The notes: generated by a model from the letters alone, not told the origin. A DNA stretch of 64,000 nt from Plasmopara viticola (GCA_001695595.3 MBPM02000003.1:1922001-1986000); one strand, 5' to 3'; counted from the stretch's first letter, positions 47,170 through 58,173 are shown. Translations and numbers: made by a program.

Positions 47170-50100
47170 CTCCCACTCGCCTCGTCAGCACTTGGCGACT
47201 TGATGCCCAACTTGTTCCGGAGATTTTGAAACTGCACAGCGCTGATTGGCTTGGTCATCATGTCGGCCATCATGTCGTTTGTTGAGCAATACTGCAACAC
47301 CACTTGGCCATCTTCTACCTTTTCACGAACAAAATGATAACGAATGTCGATGTGCTTGGTGCGCTTGTGAAATTCCGGGTTCTTGGCCAATGCAATGGAG
47401 CCCTGATTGTCCTCGTAAACTGTAACCGCTTCATCAGTTGTCAACTCACCCAATTCGCACAAGAAAGCCTTTAGCCATATAGCCTCTTGTGTTGCCTCCG
47501 ACAACGCCATGTATTCAGCTTCAGTAGATGACAGCGCCACCGTACGTTGCTTCTTGCTTCTCCAGCTGATGCATCCGCCGTTCATCATAAACGCATAGCC
47601 GCTCGTGCTTCTTCTTGTTGCAATATCTCCAGCCCAATCTGCATCCGTGAAACCTCGAAGTCCATCATCGCAGCCCGGTTGGAATTCAATACCATGTGTC
47701 CTTGTCCCTTGAATGTACCTGAAGACCCGCTTGAGTGCTTGCCAATGAGTAGGACATGGATCTGCCGCAAATTGGCTGAGTACTCCCACTGCTGCCGCGA
47801 GGTCTGGTCGAGTACATACCATGAGATACATGACGCACCCTACTGCATTTCGATAGGGGACTCCAGCCATGGTCACGTCGTGTTTACAACCGTCTTCACA
47901 CATATTCTTTGTCAGTTTGAGGCCCGGATCTTGAGGTGTCTTGACCGGGTTACTGGCATCCATCTTAAAATTGTGCAAAATGTCACTTGCAAACTTATTC
48001 TGTCGCATCGAAATAACTCCACTTGTCTTGTCTTGCTCAATTTCAATTCCGAGGAAAAACTTGAGCTGGCCCATATCAGTCATCTCGAATCGATTACTTA
48101 ATGCTTGCTTGGTATCTTGTAGAATCTTGACACTGCTGCTTGCGAGCACTAAATCATCAACGTAAAGAGCCACAAAGATCATGGCTTGGTCGTTTCGCAT
48201 CAAGTAAATGCAGTGGTCTGACTCACACTTCTTGAACCCAAGCTTAAGCATGAACTCGTCGATGGTCTTGTTCCACATGCGAGGTGACTGTTTCAGGCCG
48301 TATAGTGACCGCTTGAGCTTGCAAACAAAATTCGGGTGCTCTTGATTCACAAAGCCGTCCGGTTGCTCCATGTATATGTCTTCATCCAACGGTCCGTTAA
48401 GGAACGCTGTCTTGACGTCCATTTGATGCAGTGTAAGGCTGTATTTGGCAGCAAGACTAAACAGGATCCGAATTGATGTGAGCTTCGCCACCGGTGCAAA
48501 CGTTTCATCATAGTCAATGCCGTACTTCTGTGAGAAGCCTTTAGCAACAAGACGAGCCTTAAACCTTTCAACTTCCCCGTCTTGATTCTCTTTCACGCGA
48601 AAAACCCATCTGCATCCAATCGCCTTGCGTCCTTTTGGCAATGGCACAATCTCCCAAGTTTGATTTTTATGCAGGGACTTAACCTCTGAGTCACAGGCTT
48701 CCTTCCACTTTACAGCGTCACTAGATTCCATAGCCGACTTGAATGAAGTCGGCATTTCTCCCACTGAATCCATGACGTAGGCCGCCTCAACATTGAAGCA
48801 GTCTTGTGCTGCTGCCGACATCTCTTTAAGTCCACGACCTTTGCTGAAGATTGTATGCCGCTTAATTCTTGGAATTTCTGTTGCTTTCTCGAGCGATTCA
48901 TTTCGTTGGTGACGTTTCCTGCCCACCTCAATGTCAACATCGGAAGAAGTTGCCTCTTCTTCTTGTGATTCTTCATCAGTTTCTTCGACATCTTCGATGA
49001 CAACCTCTTCATTGCAGTGATCACGCTTCACAGTATCAAAGACCATTTCCATAAACCTGGCATCGCGACTGACTAGCACACGACGGGTTTGTAGTTCCTC
49101 AAAACGATACGCCTTTTCATGCTCGGAATAACCGATAAAGCGGCAGCGTACCGACCTTGCATCAAGTTTGGTGCGCTTTTCTTTGGGAACCGTGACAAAT
49201 GCGTGGCAACCAAACACCTTAAGGTTTGCCAGCAATGGCTTTTTACCGGTCCAAATTTGGTGAGGTGACTTGTCGTGAGAAACAGCGCGTGTAGGACAAC
49301 GATTTCGTAGGAATGCAGCGGTCATAACTGCTTCGCCCCAGTAAATTTTTGGTAATCCAGCGTGTTCCATCATGCACCTCGCGCACTCAACCAACGTTCG
49401 GTTCATGCGCTCAGCCACTCCATTCAGCTGTGGTGTGTACGGCGGGGTGAACTTTTGAGCGATTCCCCGGTCACTGCAAAACTTGGCCATTCTGTGCGAT
49501 GTATATTCTCCACCATTGTCACTGCGAAGCGACTTTACTCGATATCCGGTTTGCGTTTCAGCAAGCGCGACATATTCAGCAAACTTGGTAAAAACTTCGG
49601 ATTTGTTGCGCAGCAAGTATACCGTGCAAAAGTGTGATTTGTCATCAATAAATGTGACGAAATATCGCTTTCCACTAAAAGTAGGCGTCCGCATAGGGCC
49701 ACAAACATCACTGTGGATGACCTCCAGCACTTGTTTCGCACGGTTAGGTGATGACTTGATGTAGCTTGTACGCGTTTGTTTGCCAAGCGAACATCCGTCA
49801 CACGCCTCCCACTGCTTAACAGACGCAATGTCAATACCAGTTCCATAGTTTTTCTTAACAATGGCATCCAATCCACTTAAGCCAATGTGACCAAGTCGAA
49901 GGTGCCAGAGGTACGAATTGGTGTCCCCATGGCATCCCATCGAAGTTGTCACATTTGCCGCCTCAGCTGGAATTGGTGTCATGCAGAGCTTGAACAAACC
50001 CTTTCCTTCGCGAGCACCAAGCTGCCATCGCAAACCTTTTGCATTTGCAAAGCAACCATCTCGCTCAAAGGTAACTGGTCCGACATCCTTCGTAAAACGG

Positions 50101-51242
50101 CCCACTGAAAACAAATTTCGCAGTAGTTTCGGAATGTGCCACACACGTGTAAGTACACCTTTCTTGATTCCACGTGGTGTTTGCATTGACATAACTATGT
50201 CACCCGTTCCAACCGCTTGAACAATACCGTCATCAGCGAGGTGTACGTCCACCGGAGACATGACCTTGTAGTTGATCATGTACTCTTTCGAGTGCGTCAT
50301 ATGCTGAGTTGCACCCGAGTCTACCAGCCAAACACTGCTTGACTTGGTAGCACTTGTGTCACCACCCACCGAAAATAGAAAGTCGCTAGAAACATCTTCA
50401 ACTTGTGCGACATTCGCACGCTGTGGCCTTTGCCGCTCCGCATTATCACGAATTCGCGCGGAACACTTGGCAATCCAATGACCTTGTTCCCCACAGTAAT
50501 GGCAAGATCCACTTGTCTTCGCCTGCACAAGACGTCCTTTGCGCTTGTTGTTATCATTAGCCATGAACGCTTGCCCTTGGTTGTGCGCGGCTCCATCGAT
50601 GCCGCCACCCTGTTCCTTGCGCTTCATGTCTTCATGTAGTACCCGAGACGTCACGAGATCCCACGTCAACGAATCAGCACGTGACTCCAGTGCCGTGATG
50701 AGAAATTGGTACGATTCACTCAAACTGCTCAGAAGCGTGATAACCAAGTCGTCCTCGCTAACCGGAGCCCCGATCGCATCAAGCTGCTCCGCTAGTGTCT
50801 TCAACTTGTTAATGTGCTGAAGCACATCATCACCTTCATCCATTGTTGCTGTCAGGAAACGTCGACGAAGGAAGAGTCGATTGGCGAGGCTCTTCTTCTC
50901 GAAATGTCCTTCGAGTCTTGACCATGCATCATGCGCGCCAGTCGCAGAACGAACCAGTGGCAGCTGCGAATCTTCCATCGCGAGACAGATGATCGCAAGC
51001 GCCTTGCGTGACTTCCTCTTATAGGTTCCTTGGTCCAGCGAAGTGACGCACTGCTCCAACTTAATCTCGCCACTTGCCACGTCCCACAGATCTTTCTCCT
51101 CCAACACCATCTGCATCTTGAATTTCCAGTTGTGGAAGTTGGTGCCGTCGAACTTGTTAATCCGGCTTGGCGTAGACGCGTCCATGGTGGCGAAGGCAGA
51201 GTCAGGGGGTGGGAAGGCAGAGTCGGCGGGGCTTGGGCTCAT
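47127..51242 (-). CDS. Copia Gag-Pol polyprotein of element B, complete
   Basis: A single frame of 1,371 residues from ATG 51242, with no frameshift between gag and pol. The frame extends two codons upstream only to a TTG. Order: gag ([17 protein letters not shown], residues about 28-44), CCHC knuckle [14 protein letters not shown], protease [15 protein letters not shown]-pre-integrase [10 protein letters not shown], integrase with [14 protein letters not shown] and SDNGGEY, RT with YVDDLVLAS, and RNase H with [14 protein letters not shown] and the final [12 protein letters not shown]. All catalytic boxes appear intact. The start codon lies inside the primer-binding site and the stop inside the 3' LTR, so non-coding internal sequence is almost absent. 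Confidence 0.95.
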   Translation of the reverse strand: MSPSPADSAFPPPDSAFATMDASTPSRINKFDGTNFHNWKFKMQMVLEEKDLWDVASGEIKLEQCVTSLDQGTYKRKSRKALAIICLAMEDSQLPLVRSATGAHDAWSRLEGHFEKKSLANRLFLRRRFLTATMDEGDDVLQHINKLKTLAEQLDAIGAPVSEDDLVITLLSSLSESYQFLITALESRADSLTWDLVTSRVLHEDMKRKEQGGGIDGAAHNQGQAFMANDNNKRKGRLVQAKTSGSCHYCGEQGHWIAKCSARIRDNAERQRPQRANVAQVEDVSSDFLFSVGGDTSATKSSSVWLVDSGATQHMTHSKEYMINYKVMSPVDVHLADDGIVQAVGTGDIVMSMQTPRGIKKGVLTRVWHIPKLLRNLFSVGRFTKDVGPVTFERDGCFANAKGLRWQLGAREGKGLFKLCMTPIPAEAANVTTSMGCHGDTNSYLWHLRLGHIGLSGLDAIVKKNYGTGIDIASVKQWEACDGCSLGKQTRTSYIKSSPNRAKQVLEVIHSDVCGPMRTPTFSGKRYFVTFIDDKSHFCTVYLLRNKSEVFTKFAEYVALAETQTGYRVKSLRSDNGGEYTSHRMAKFCSDRGIAQKFTPPYTPQLNGVAERMNRTLVECARCMMEHAGLPKIYWGEAVMTAAFLRNRCPTRAVSHDKSPHQIWTGKKPLLANLKVFGCHAFVTVPKEKRTKLDARSVRCRFIGYSEHEKAYRFEELQTRRVLVSRDARFMEMVFDTVKRDHCNEEVVIEDVEETDEESQEEEATSSDVDIEVGRKRHQRNESLEKATEIPRIKRHTIFSKGRGLKEMSAAAQDCFNVEAAYVMDSVGEMPTSFKSAMESSDAVKWKEACDSEVKSLHKNQTWEIVPLPKGRKAIGCRWVFRVKENQDGEVERFKARLVAKGFSQKYGIDYDETFAPVAKLTSIRILFSLAAKYSLTLHQMDVKTAFLNGPLDEDIYMEQPDGFVNQEHPNFVCKLKRSLYGLKQSPRMWNKTIDEFMLKLGFKKCESDHCIYLMRNDQAMIFVALYVDDLVLASSSVKILQDTKQALSNRFEMTDMGQLKFFLGIEIEQDKTSGVISMRQNKFASDILHNFKMDASNPVKTPQDPGLKLTKNMCEDGCKHDVTMAGVPYRNAVGCVMYLMVCTRPDLAAAVGVLSQFAADPCPTHWQALKRVFRYIQGTRTHGIEFQPGCDDGLRGFTDADWAGDIATRRSTSGYAFMMNGGCISWRSKKQRTVALSSTEAEYMALSEATQEAIWLKAFLCELGELTTDEAVTVYEDNQGSIALAKNPEFHKRTKHIDIRYHFVREKVEDGQVVLQYCSTNDMMADMMTKPISAVQFQNLRNKLGIKSPSADEASGSVGESTPRPATTYR

Positions 51243-51246
51243 AACC
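51235..51246 (-). promoter_or_regulatory. Primer-binding site of Copia element B (half initiator tRNA-Met)
   Basis: In element orientation GGTTATGAGCCC starts at the first base after the 5' LTR. Its complement, GGGCTCATAACC, is the anticodon stem-loop of initiator tRNA-Met, with the CAU anticodon and the GGG stem strand. The gag ATG is inside the site. Confidence 0.75.
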
Positions 51247-51391
51247 AATTGAAGATGTTACTTGGGCACTAGTTGGCAAATTGCAAAAGTGAATATATTT
51301 ATAAGTGCTAATTTTAAGTAGTCACCAACTGATTGCAGATACCGGTACTTACCGATATGTAGTTGCTGGTCGAGGCGTCGATTCTCCAACA
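51247..51391 (-). repeat. 5' LTR of Copia element B
   Basis: 145 bp, identical by eye to the LTR at 47025-47169. Confidence 0.9.
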
Positions 51392-51396
51392 ATTAC

Positions 51397-51485
51397 AAGT
51401 ACGTCACAATTAGTAATTACATATGGTAGCCGTTCATTGGTCAGGATAAATATATTCACTTCGGTTTTTTACTTTCTTCTCAACA
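51397..51485 (+). repeat. 3' LTR of element A, second part
   Basis: The remaining 89 bp of the LTR, ending CTTCTCAACA. It is followed by the CGCTC duplication at 51486-51490. Confidence 0.9.
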
Positions 51486-51564
51486 CGCTCTTTAGTACAA
51501 AGACAATAGTCGCGATAAATCTAAATACGCAGCAGTGCATCTCAAACCCGAGTGGGTGCAGAAA

Positions 51565-51999
51565 TGGACGATGACTTAGAACTGGACGAGGCTTCAGCAG
51601 GACACGCACCAATCCCTGTCGGACAGTGAAGTCGAGAGTGATAGATTACTGATCCGTCAACATGGGTTTGTGAACGATATGGATCCAACGTGGTGGTTGT
51701 CATCCATTGAGCAACGTTGTGCTACGACAGCGAGGTCCTTGATGACGCAGAGCTCACATCGATTGCAGCCGAGTCTACTACAACAATTGACCGACATGAG
51801 GCTCGCACGATAAGACTACTTCTTTACCTCTCGTACTGGCACAGACGTGAGGATACGAGGCAAAACTCTATCGTCAGTGGTCAGACACTTTCGCAATCTC
51901 CCAGCAAGAATAAAAACGACGACTTTAACAGAACTTGAGCAAGTGACGCACATCTTCAAGAGCTTGCAATCGGGCATGGTCACGCCATGGTCATGCTAG
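51565..51999 (+). pseudogene. Broken coding stretch of unknown family
   Basis: An acidic start (MDDDLELDEASAGHA from ATG 51565) runs to a TGA, but the next frame continues smoothly with LSDSEVESDRLLIRQHGFVN and DMDPTWWLSSIEQRC. It then has one in-frame TAA near 51811 and goes on with VRGK-like basic sequence and TLTELEQVTHIFKSL to a TAG near 51999. The pattern suggests a gene disabled by a frameshift and a stop, or missed introns. I do not recognise it. Confidence 0.35.
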
Positions 52000-52453
52000 C
52001 ATTTCGATGTCTAAAGTGGCTGCTAACAAGTACATGGAGTCTGGTCTTAACGTCGACGTAAAGTCTTTGCATCAAGCGCGTCTTGTACTCGGAGCGTCGA
52101 TGATATAACAACCGTCCGGCCAATCAGAAGCCATCAAGCTTATTGGCCACTTAACCAAAAGTGGTGGCTGCGTCTCAAATATCCCAAGAATATATGTGAA
52201 AAAATGCACAGACGTTTTATTGAGCTATCAGCGTAATCAGCGCCTATTTGCTTCGCTACCGATAGTGCGCGTATAATTATTAAGTATACATTTGTCCGTT
52301 GTGTGCCAATGTGGCGTTGCTCACTGGAATCGAGCAAACGGCTGTAAGTTTTCTTTCATGCGTTCTGCTTTGTTGGAGCGTGTAAACACGCACAAACGAT
52401 GTCTGCGATGGCAACAACATTGACGTTCTCCATGGAAATCCATAAAAACGAAT
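52000..52453. other. AT-rich spacer
   Basis: About 450 bp downstream of the second effector candidate. It contains CCAAAAGTGGTGGC (52155-52168), similar to the hairpin arms at 33577-33609. No gene is supported. Confidence 0.4.
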
Positions 52454-52828
52454 TTATGCAATCCAGCTTCGAAGCAAAGAAGTTAACAGTGACTCATCGA
52501 TTTCGTCATCGGAAGAAGGTGCTGGAAGTGGGGCAGTAGTAGTCGACGCAGACGCCGACACGGGTCGAAAATTTGATTCGTCGAAATGTCCACGCTTGTG
52601 CCCTTCGATCTCTTCATTGTCCCCTGTAATCAAGAAGCCATTTCCCACACCACCTTCGTCGTTCTTCGATTCTAAAAAGCGTTCGGCCAATCTGTCATAA
52701 TGTATTCCAGCGGCTGCCCCTTTTAAAGCGAATGTCGTCGAAGGACTGAGCGAAGCACTAGCGTCGATACTAGCCGCCACCATGATAATCGCGATAGTAA
52801 GTGCAAGCACAGTCGCACGCAAAGGCAT
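52454..52828 (-). CDS. Candidate secreted effector, paralogue of the gene at 27353
   Basis: A 124-residue protein from ATG 52828. The frame extends upstream to ATG 53107, but only the internal start places a signal peptide (MPLRATVLALTIAIIMVAAS) at the N-terminus. After cleavage come ALKGAAAG and LAERFLE near residue 50, matching ALRGAATG and ITERFLS of the paralogue. Then NGF follows at the same spacing, and NEEIEG stands in place of the EER motif. The rest is Ser/Thr/Ala/Pro-rich with an acidic segment (SSDDEIDESL) and a hydrophobic end (LLRSWIA). RXLR is degenerate (RFLE). A secreted, host-directed role is inferred from this architecture. It lies 302 bp from the divergent CEP295-like gene. 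Confidence 0.65.
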   Translation of the reverse strand: MPLRATVLALTIAIIMVAASIDASASLSPSTTFALKGAAAGIHYDRLAERFLESKNDEGGVGNGFLITGDNEEIEGHKRGHFDESNFRPVSASASTTTAPLPAPSSDDEIDESLLTSLLRSWIA

Positions 52829-53130
52829 ACCTCTGTAATACGGAACGACAGTGGGAGACGTTGGCGACTTTGCCCCGGCAAATGGCAAAGGAATGGGCAG
52901 GCAGGTTGGCAGATATTCTGTTCGTAAAGATGATAAATCTGAGTCTTCCATTAAACATGTAGAAATATTCCGGATGTTGACAACAATAAGCCTTTCAACC
53001 AATGGCAAAAACCCGATCAAATGGCTTCTATAAGTACTACTTATTAAGTAGCAATGGCAAATGGCTAACCCCTCAAATAACAGGCAAAAAGGGTTTTCAC
53101 CTCGCATAATTTATATTTTACCCACCGTCT

Positions 53131-56100
53131 ATGGCTACACGCCGCAGCCGCGGCTCGTTAGGGCACGTTCCTCTGAGTTCCGGCGAGATCGAGCTATACT
53201 CGCGTCAAGATGAGCTGGCACGTCGACGGCGTCGTCTCTTGCTCGTGCGCGATCAGGAGCGACGATTGGCGCAGCAAGTGACGCAGCGGTACCGCGACAA
53301 TCTCTCGACGTTGCAGCGCAGCAAGAGCGATCGGGTGCAACGAGCACAAAGCAGTGAGCACCAAGCCTTGTTGACTGCGCTACACGAGCGGTACACGCAA
53401 TCACTTCGACGCATGGGGACGGCCCAGCGCAACGCGCGTCTGAAGCTCGTGGAGCTCCAGGAACAGGCGCGAGACGAGAAGGTCAAGTGGGCATACAATC
53501 GCCGGATCGTCGGCAAAGCGCGCGTGATGGAGGCTACAGAAGTGCAAAAGGGGCAAGCAGAGCTCAGGACTGCAAAGCGACGACTGGCGATGCAGAAGAG
53601 GGCGAGAGTAATGTGTATTGGGAGCAACCAGAGACTTGAGGCCAGTGCTTGGGCGAGACGGGAGGAGGACGGAAGGAAGCAACGAGCAAGAGACCGAGTG
53701 GATAGAAAGCGATTGCATGCGATGCAGAGCGTGGGCCATGTGCTGGCCGAGCCACGACGACGGGAGAAGGAGGTGGTGGCGTTCCAATATACGCGCCTCC
53801 ATTGTCTTGCGTCGACTCCGCGAGTGGAGAGACCGGCAGTGACGGTCGTTCGTCATTATCCGAGCTCTTTGACGGCAATGCGTGGCAAGGAAGCAGCAAA
53901 GCAATTGCAGAGTGGGCTGGCCATGAAGAGAGCACGCGATGTCGTGATCAAGGAAGCACGGGAAGAGAGAGCGGTGGCGAGAGGGCAAGTGGCACGTGAG
54001 AGTGTTGCGAGGAAGGAGCAAGGACAACAAGCAGTCGAGTGGCTGGCGATTGTGGACCAGATGGCCCGACGAGCGCGTGGACTGGAGCTTGGACAGGTGG
54101 AGGGTCCGTGGCGGGCAGGAGGAGAGAGAGCAGGTGATGAGGACGTGGAACGAAGGGCGGCGCAGGAGTTTGCACGATTGCTTGGTCTTGAAGAAGGCTC
54201 GATGGAGTTGTCGGAGTTTTCGATAGAGACGGAGGACGAGGTCGTGGGTGAGAGTGACCCTTTGGGTTTAACTGAAGATGAGAAGGTGATGGAGGCAGAG
54301 ACGGAGGTTATTAAGTTGAATGCTATGAACGATGAGGATGAGAGTGGTGAGTGCGATCGTGTCAAGGACCGTTGTGTGGGTCCTACTGCCACGGATCAGC
54401 AAGATGGGGTCACTCAAGCAACTTCTTTGCTCCCGAATGCGACGAGAGACCTGACGCGTGAGCAGTTGAGAGAACGTAAAGCAGCACAGAATGCGATTGA
54501 AAAAAGTGATTTGTGTGAAGGTTTCGAAACGCCTTTAAAGTTGAGTGGTGGGAATGCCGAGGAGAGACTTGAGACGGTAAAGAACAAGAAGGATTTGATG
54601 GACGATGAGGCGCCACATGGGCGACAGATTGAGACTTGTGTCGGTCAAATGGGTGGCAACCTAGCTGCAGGTTGTGGTCAAGGCCGTCCAAGTCACGGGG
54701 AGAAGCATTCTGATGGCACGAGTAGTGAAGCAGACGACGAAGATTGCGCGTCGAATTGGGCTAAGAGTAATGACAGTGTTATTGCACAAGAAGGTGGTGA
54801 CTGTACGCACGATGATTTTGATTTTCACAATTTAAAGCCCCAAGTGCACGAAACTGAACGCAAATCGTTGCTTTCAAATTCGAAGCTCAATCAGCTCGTG
54901 AATCAGTTCGAAGAGATTGCTGCTGGAACTCTTCAGAGGGAGAAGTTGTCAAGTCAAGTTTCCGATGCAAGTGGTGATACGGGGGATGATACTCGCGCTA
55001 AGCTTGTCATGTCCAACGGGAGGGATCGGTTACTGGGATCGAAAATTCTAGCGAAGGCAGGACATCAACGAACTTTATCCGTAAATGAAGCATCTTCGGC
55101 ACTTGATGACAATGACTTTCAGGATGAAGATCTGCGCCGATCCCTACTCGACTCGAGTGTGGCGACGTCATTAGACGAGAACGTATCGCTTCGGAATCAG
55201 TCTTTTGCCGACGAGAAGGTAGATCCAGACGGAAAGGTGGTGCGTGATGGCCAAGACGTTATTTCACCAGATGTTGTCGTCGATAGTGAAAGGGTGAGCG
55301 ATGATCATTCAGAATGCTCGAACGGGCCTTTATCTTACACATTAGGACGCTACAATGAGAAACACGAGTGCGACGAGAGTGAGTATGAAGAGCACGAGGT
55401 TGATATTAACGGGTCAAGTGGTGCGCCATTGAGCAAGGAGGGGTTGGCTGATGTTCAGACAAACAGTAACAGCAACCAATCATCTCTTAGTTCCCATGAT
55501 CGTGACGTGGACCGCTTACCAAAAGAGCAGAGTCAACAATACGACTATGATCATTCGAAATCCAATGATGGCTCACAGAAAAGGCATGACCAATCGTCTG
55601 TCGATGAGCGTATTCCATGCTTGGCATCCCGATTGAGCACTTTTAGTGTTAAGAAGAGGTACTCCAACAGGACAGTTGACGCCCACGACTCTCGCGCAAT
55701 GACCAAGGATGATGACGCACGCTCAGTATCGGAATTATCGTTCAGTCCTCGTCAGCGATCACTTTCGCACCTGGATCAAATGGTAAACACTCGGTCAACC
55801 TCATTCCAGCAGCGGTACATAAAGCAACATATAACGTCTTCGTTTTCGTCATCAGACGGACAAAGCGAAGATGGAGATGAAAATTCTGAACATGAAGGCC
55901 AGAGGATGGACCCTCGTACTCGTCATGATCCGTATACCCAGCAAATGCATCATCACGCACGACGAAGCAGCGTCTCAGCCGTTTCCATCGCGCAGTACTC
56001 GCTTCCTCCATCGGACTCGCAAAGTTCATTTACTGACAGCTTGGATGGCGTGCCGTCTGAAAAGTGTACTGACAGCTTTGTGAACGAGCTGGTCCCGATC

Positions 56101-57931
56101 TTTCCAACACGTGCACTGCCGCAGCCTTCACGGTCTGTTCCCACTCGCCAAGAAGCGGAAACGTATGACGTGCAGCTACTGGAACCCAACATGAGCCGAA
56201 TGCTGACCAAGGAGCGACTTGCGCTGTTAGAACGTAGCCGGCACGGTGTGGATCGCCATGAAACTTTGCCTGATCGTTCAAGTCGCGTGGCGGCATCGGC
56301 AAGAGCTCGACACGAACAGAAGAATGAGGATTCGCGGCTGGTGGACAAGCGATTGTCGCACGATAGAGGACAGAGTCTATCGGGGTCTTTGGACTCTGCC
56401 ATGGACGCAAGTCGTGCTAACCTGCAGAAGAATGATGACCGGTCCGACATCTCCAGCAGGTCTTCTGGTATGTCCAGTCTAGGGTTTACCGTCCAATTGC
56501 ATCTTGCTGCTGGAACGACACGGCATCGCGAGAATGAGGGTTCGTCCGGCGCTTCTACGCCTCGAGCCAATCAAGACAACAACCACAGGCCGTTGAATGG
56601 CTCAATTACAGAGACAAACGAGGTGGCCGAGCACAGTTTTGCATCTAGTTCCAGCGTGTCGATTGACGCTCACGTTGATTACGTCGCCAACATGGCATCG
56701 ACGGTAGCAAAGGCATTACCTCTGCATCTTTGTATCCCTGCATTGATGCATGGGAAGAAAAATATGACGAAGCCTCCTGCGCCAATCACTTGGCCACAAT
56801 CGCCCGTGTCTGCTAGCTCGAAAGCAAGCGACGTAGACGACAATGACGCTACTGATAGGAAGGCAGGGTCTCTTGGAGAAAGCGTGGCTCGATCGGACTC
56901 GAGTGAGAGTGGTTCAAATGCTCCTAGTTCTTCTCAATCGTCTTTACTACCCGATGCACCCTGTCCAAGTAATGACCAAGAGAGATTTTTGAATAGAAGC
57001 AGCAGTTCGAGCTCGAGCGATGCGCCTCATGCGACTAGCAAGACAGGTGTACAAGTACCACCGCCTCCTTTTGAGTCGCTGGACAGGCGCCAACGATGTC
57101 GTGTAATGCAAAATCGCGCTCGGTTGCCAGCCGACGCTCGATCTTCGCCCGTCCACCAGTCCAATGCCACGTGGTCGTTTGATCGACACCTCTTCCCGCC
57201 GCGTCCAATGACTCAAGTCGACATGATGCAGCCGCCACCTCCCGTGCGACCTCTTTGTCAAGACGGTCAAGACTTGATGGATGGGATTGCAGAAGAGAGA
57301 AAACACGAGGATGGCAGCAGTGACAGTGGTGTGTCTCCTCGTCACGCCGCTTCATCCACGAACTCCTCAATGAGCTCTCGACGTCCTGAGACCAAGAAAG
57401 CAGAGACGTTTGAGGTTTGTATCCGCAACTCGCAGGACGATGCAGGCGACGAGAATGGGACGGGCTTGTCGCTCGCCGAAGCGTTTCAACGCCGGCATCC
57501 GCACTTTCGTCACCAAGTTGCGCGGCACCGTGCCGAGTTGAAACGTCAGCGGACCAAAGGACGAGACGCAATGGAGCAGCCACCATCGCGAGGATTTGCT
57601 GCGAAACGGGACGCTGGGCCGCTTGCCCAACGAGAGCTCTTGCATCGTTTAACGAGCGGCACGCGCGCCGACCTGTCGCCACGTGAAATGAGAGAGCGCA
57701 GCCGGCGCTTGTACCATCAACTGCCAGAGGTGGTCGAGCGAAAGCGACAGGAACAAGTGCTGCAGCGACGACGTGCGCGATTGAACGAGTTGCGTGACCA
57801 GGAACAGGTAAGCGAGAGGAGTGAAAAAGGAGCGGCTTTTTTCTCGGATTCATCGCGTGTGTGTATTGATGATTGTCTAGAAGCGACGGCTCGAAAGCAA
57901 GCAGCGTCGACAGCAGCAGCGAAACGAGTAG
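53131..57931 (+). CDS. CEP295: CEP295-like centriolar protein
   Basis: Exon 53131-57807 joins exon 57881-57931 in phase across a 73-bp intron (GTAAGC donor, GATTGTCTAG acceptor), giving about 1,575 residues. Without splicing the frame runs on to 57996 with unlikely sequence, whereas the spliced end (QEQKRRLESKQRRQQQRNE) continues the basic coiled coil. The N-terminal 100 residues match the CEP295 opening: LSSGEIELYSRQDELARRRR, then LLLVRDQERRLAQQVTQRYR, and LLTALHERYTQSLRRMGTAQ. Long helical, Arg/Glu-rich segments follow to about residue 330, then a Ser/Asp-rich, probably disordered middle (about 380-1430), then the basic helical C-terminus. Animal CEP295 is needed for procentriole-to-centrosome conversion. 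Orthology is inferred from the N-terminus only. Confidence 0.65.
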
Positions 57932-58173
57932 GAGCGACGTGGGTGGTCGAAGCTACGGCTGCTTTTTTTCGAGCGGGCTGGTCGTGTCGTCACTGAGGTT
58001 TGGAATGGTCTAGTTACGAGTGGGTCAAGGATTAGCTGCTGCAATATATTGTAGCTATACACACGCACCAGATCGGGCTGGAGCACAGCGTGCATGGCAC
58101 TGGAGCCTGCAAAGAGCGAGCCAAGTGTCGTGGTGAAGAGGATCATGTACTGCTTGGCCGTCACGCGCGCCAT
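57877..58173 (-). CDS. Brawnin/UQCC6-like small mitochondrial protein, 3' end uncertain
   Basis: The first 35 residues from ATG 58173 are MARVTAKQYMILFTTTLG, then SLFAGSSAMHAVLQPDL. These match the brawnin pattern of Tyr, one hydrophobic segment with AG, a His and then PDL at the same spacing. Brawnin is a single-pass inner-membrane protein needed for respiratory complex III assembly. Directly after PDL there is a possible splice donor (GTGCGT), so the listed 3' part may be intron; a 76-nt intron would lead to an immediate TGA. The unspliced frame ends at 57877 and overlaps the last CEP295-like exon in antisense, which is doubtful. Only 58069-58173 is well supported. The gene is head-to-head with COX16. 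Confidence 0.5.
   Translation of the reverse strand: MARVTAKQYMILFTTTLGSLFAGSSAMHAVLQPDLVRVYSYNILQQLILDPLVTRPFQTSVTTRPARSKKSSRSFDHPRRSYSFRCCCRRCLLSSRRF

Larger units (their letters stand above)
47025..51391 (-). mobile_element. Intact Copia element B, nested in the 3' LTR of element A
   Basis: A 4,367-bp element in minus orientation with two 145-bp LTRs (47025-47169 and 51247-51391) that are identical by eye. ATTAC is duplicated at 47020-47024 and 51392-51396; removing B restores an uninterrupted element A LTR. One long gag-pol frame is open throughout. Identical LTRs, intact coding and an exact duplication indicate a very recent insertion, possibly still active. Confidence 0.93.
41587..51485 (+). 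mobile_element. Rearranged Copia element A, containing nested Copia element B
   Basis: The element runs from a 147-bp 5' LTR (41587-41733) to a 147-bp 3' LTR that is split by element B (46967-47024 plus 51397-51485). In between lie a 45-bp junction sequence, an inverted LTR, an inverted RT-RNase H end, a second copy of the primer-site sequence, and a plus-strand gag-pol lacking the gag N-terminus. The flanking CGCTC duplication shows that one integration bounds the entire rearranged structure. The 5' and 3' LTRs differ at two positions by eye (the 11th base and one near position 82). Confidence 0.85.

Noticed and set aside
52829..53107. N-terminal extension of the second effector candidate from ATG 53107
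   Set aside because: It would bury the signal peptide 93 residues inside the protein; the internal ATG gives the same architecture as the paralogue.
53135..54392. Several minus-strand frames of 120-209 codons
   Set aside because: Shadows of the CEP295-like coding frame; composition is Arg/Ser/Leu-rich nonsense without motifs.
57035..57853. 272-codon minus-strand frame
   Set aside because: Antisense to the basic C-terminal part of the CEP295-like gene; no start context, motif or family resemblance.
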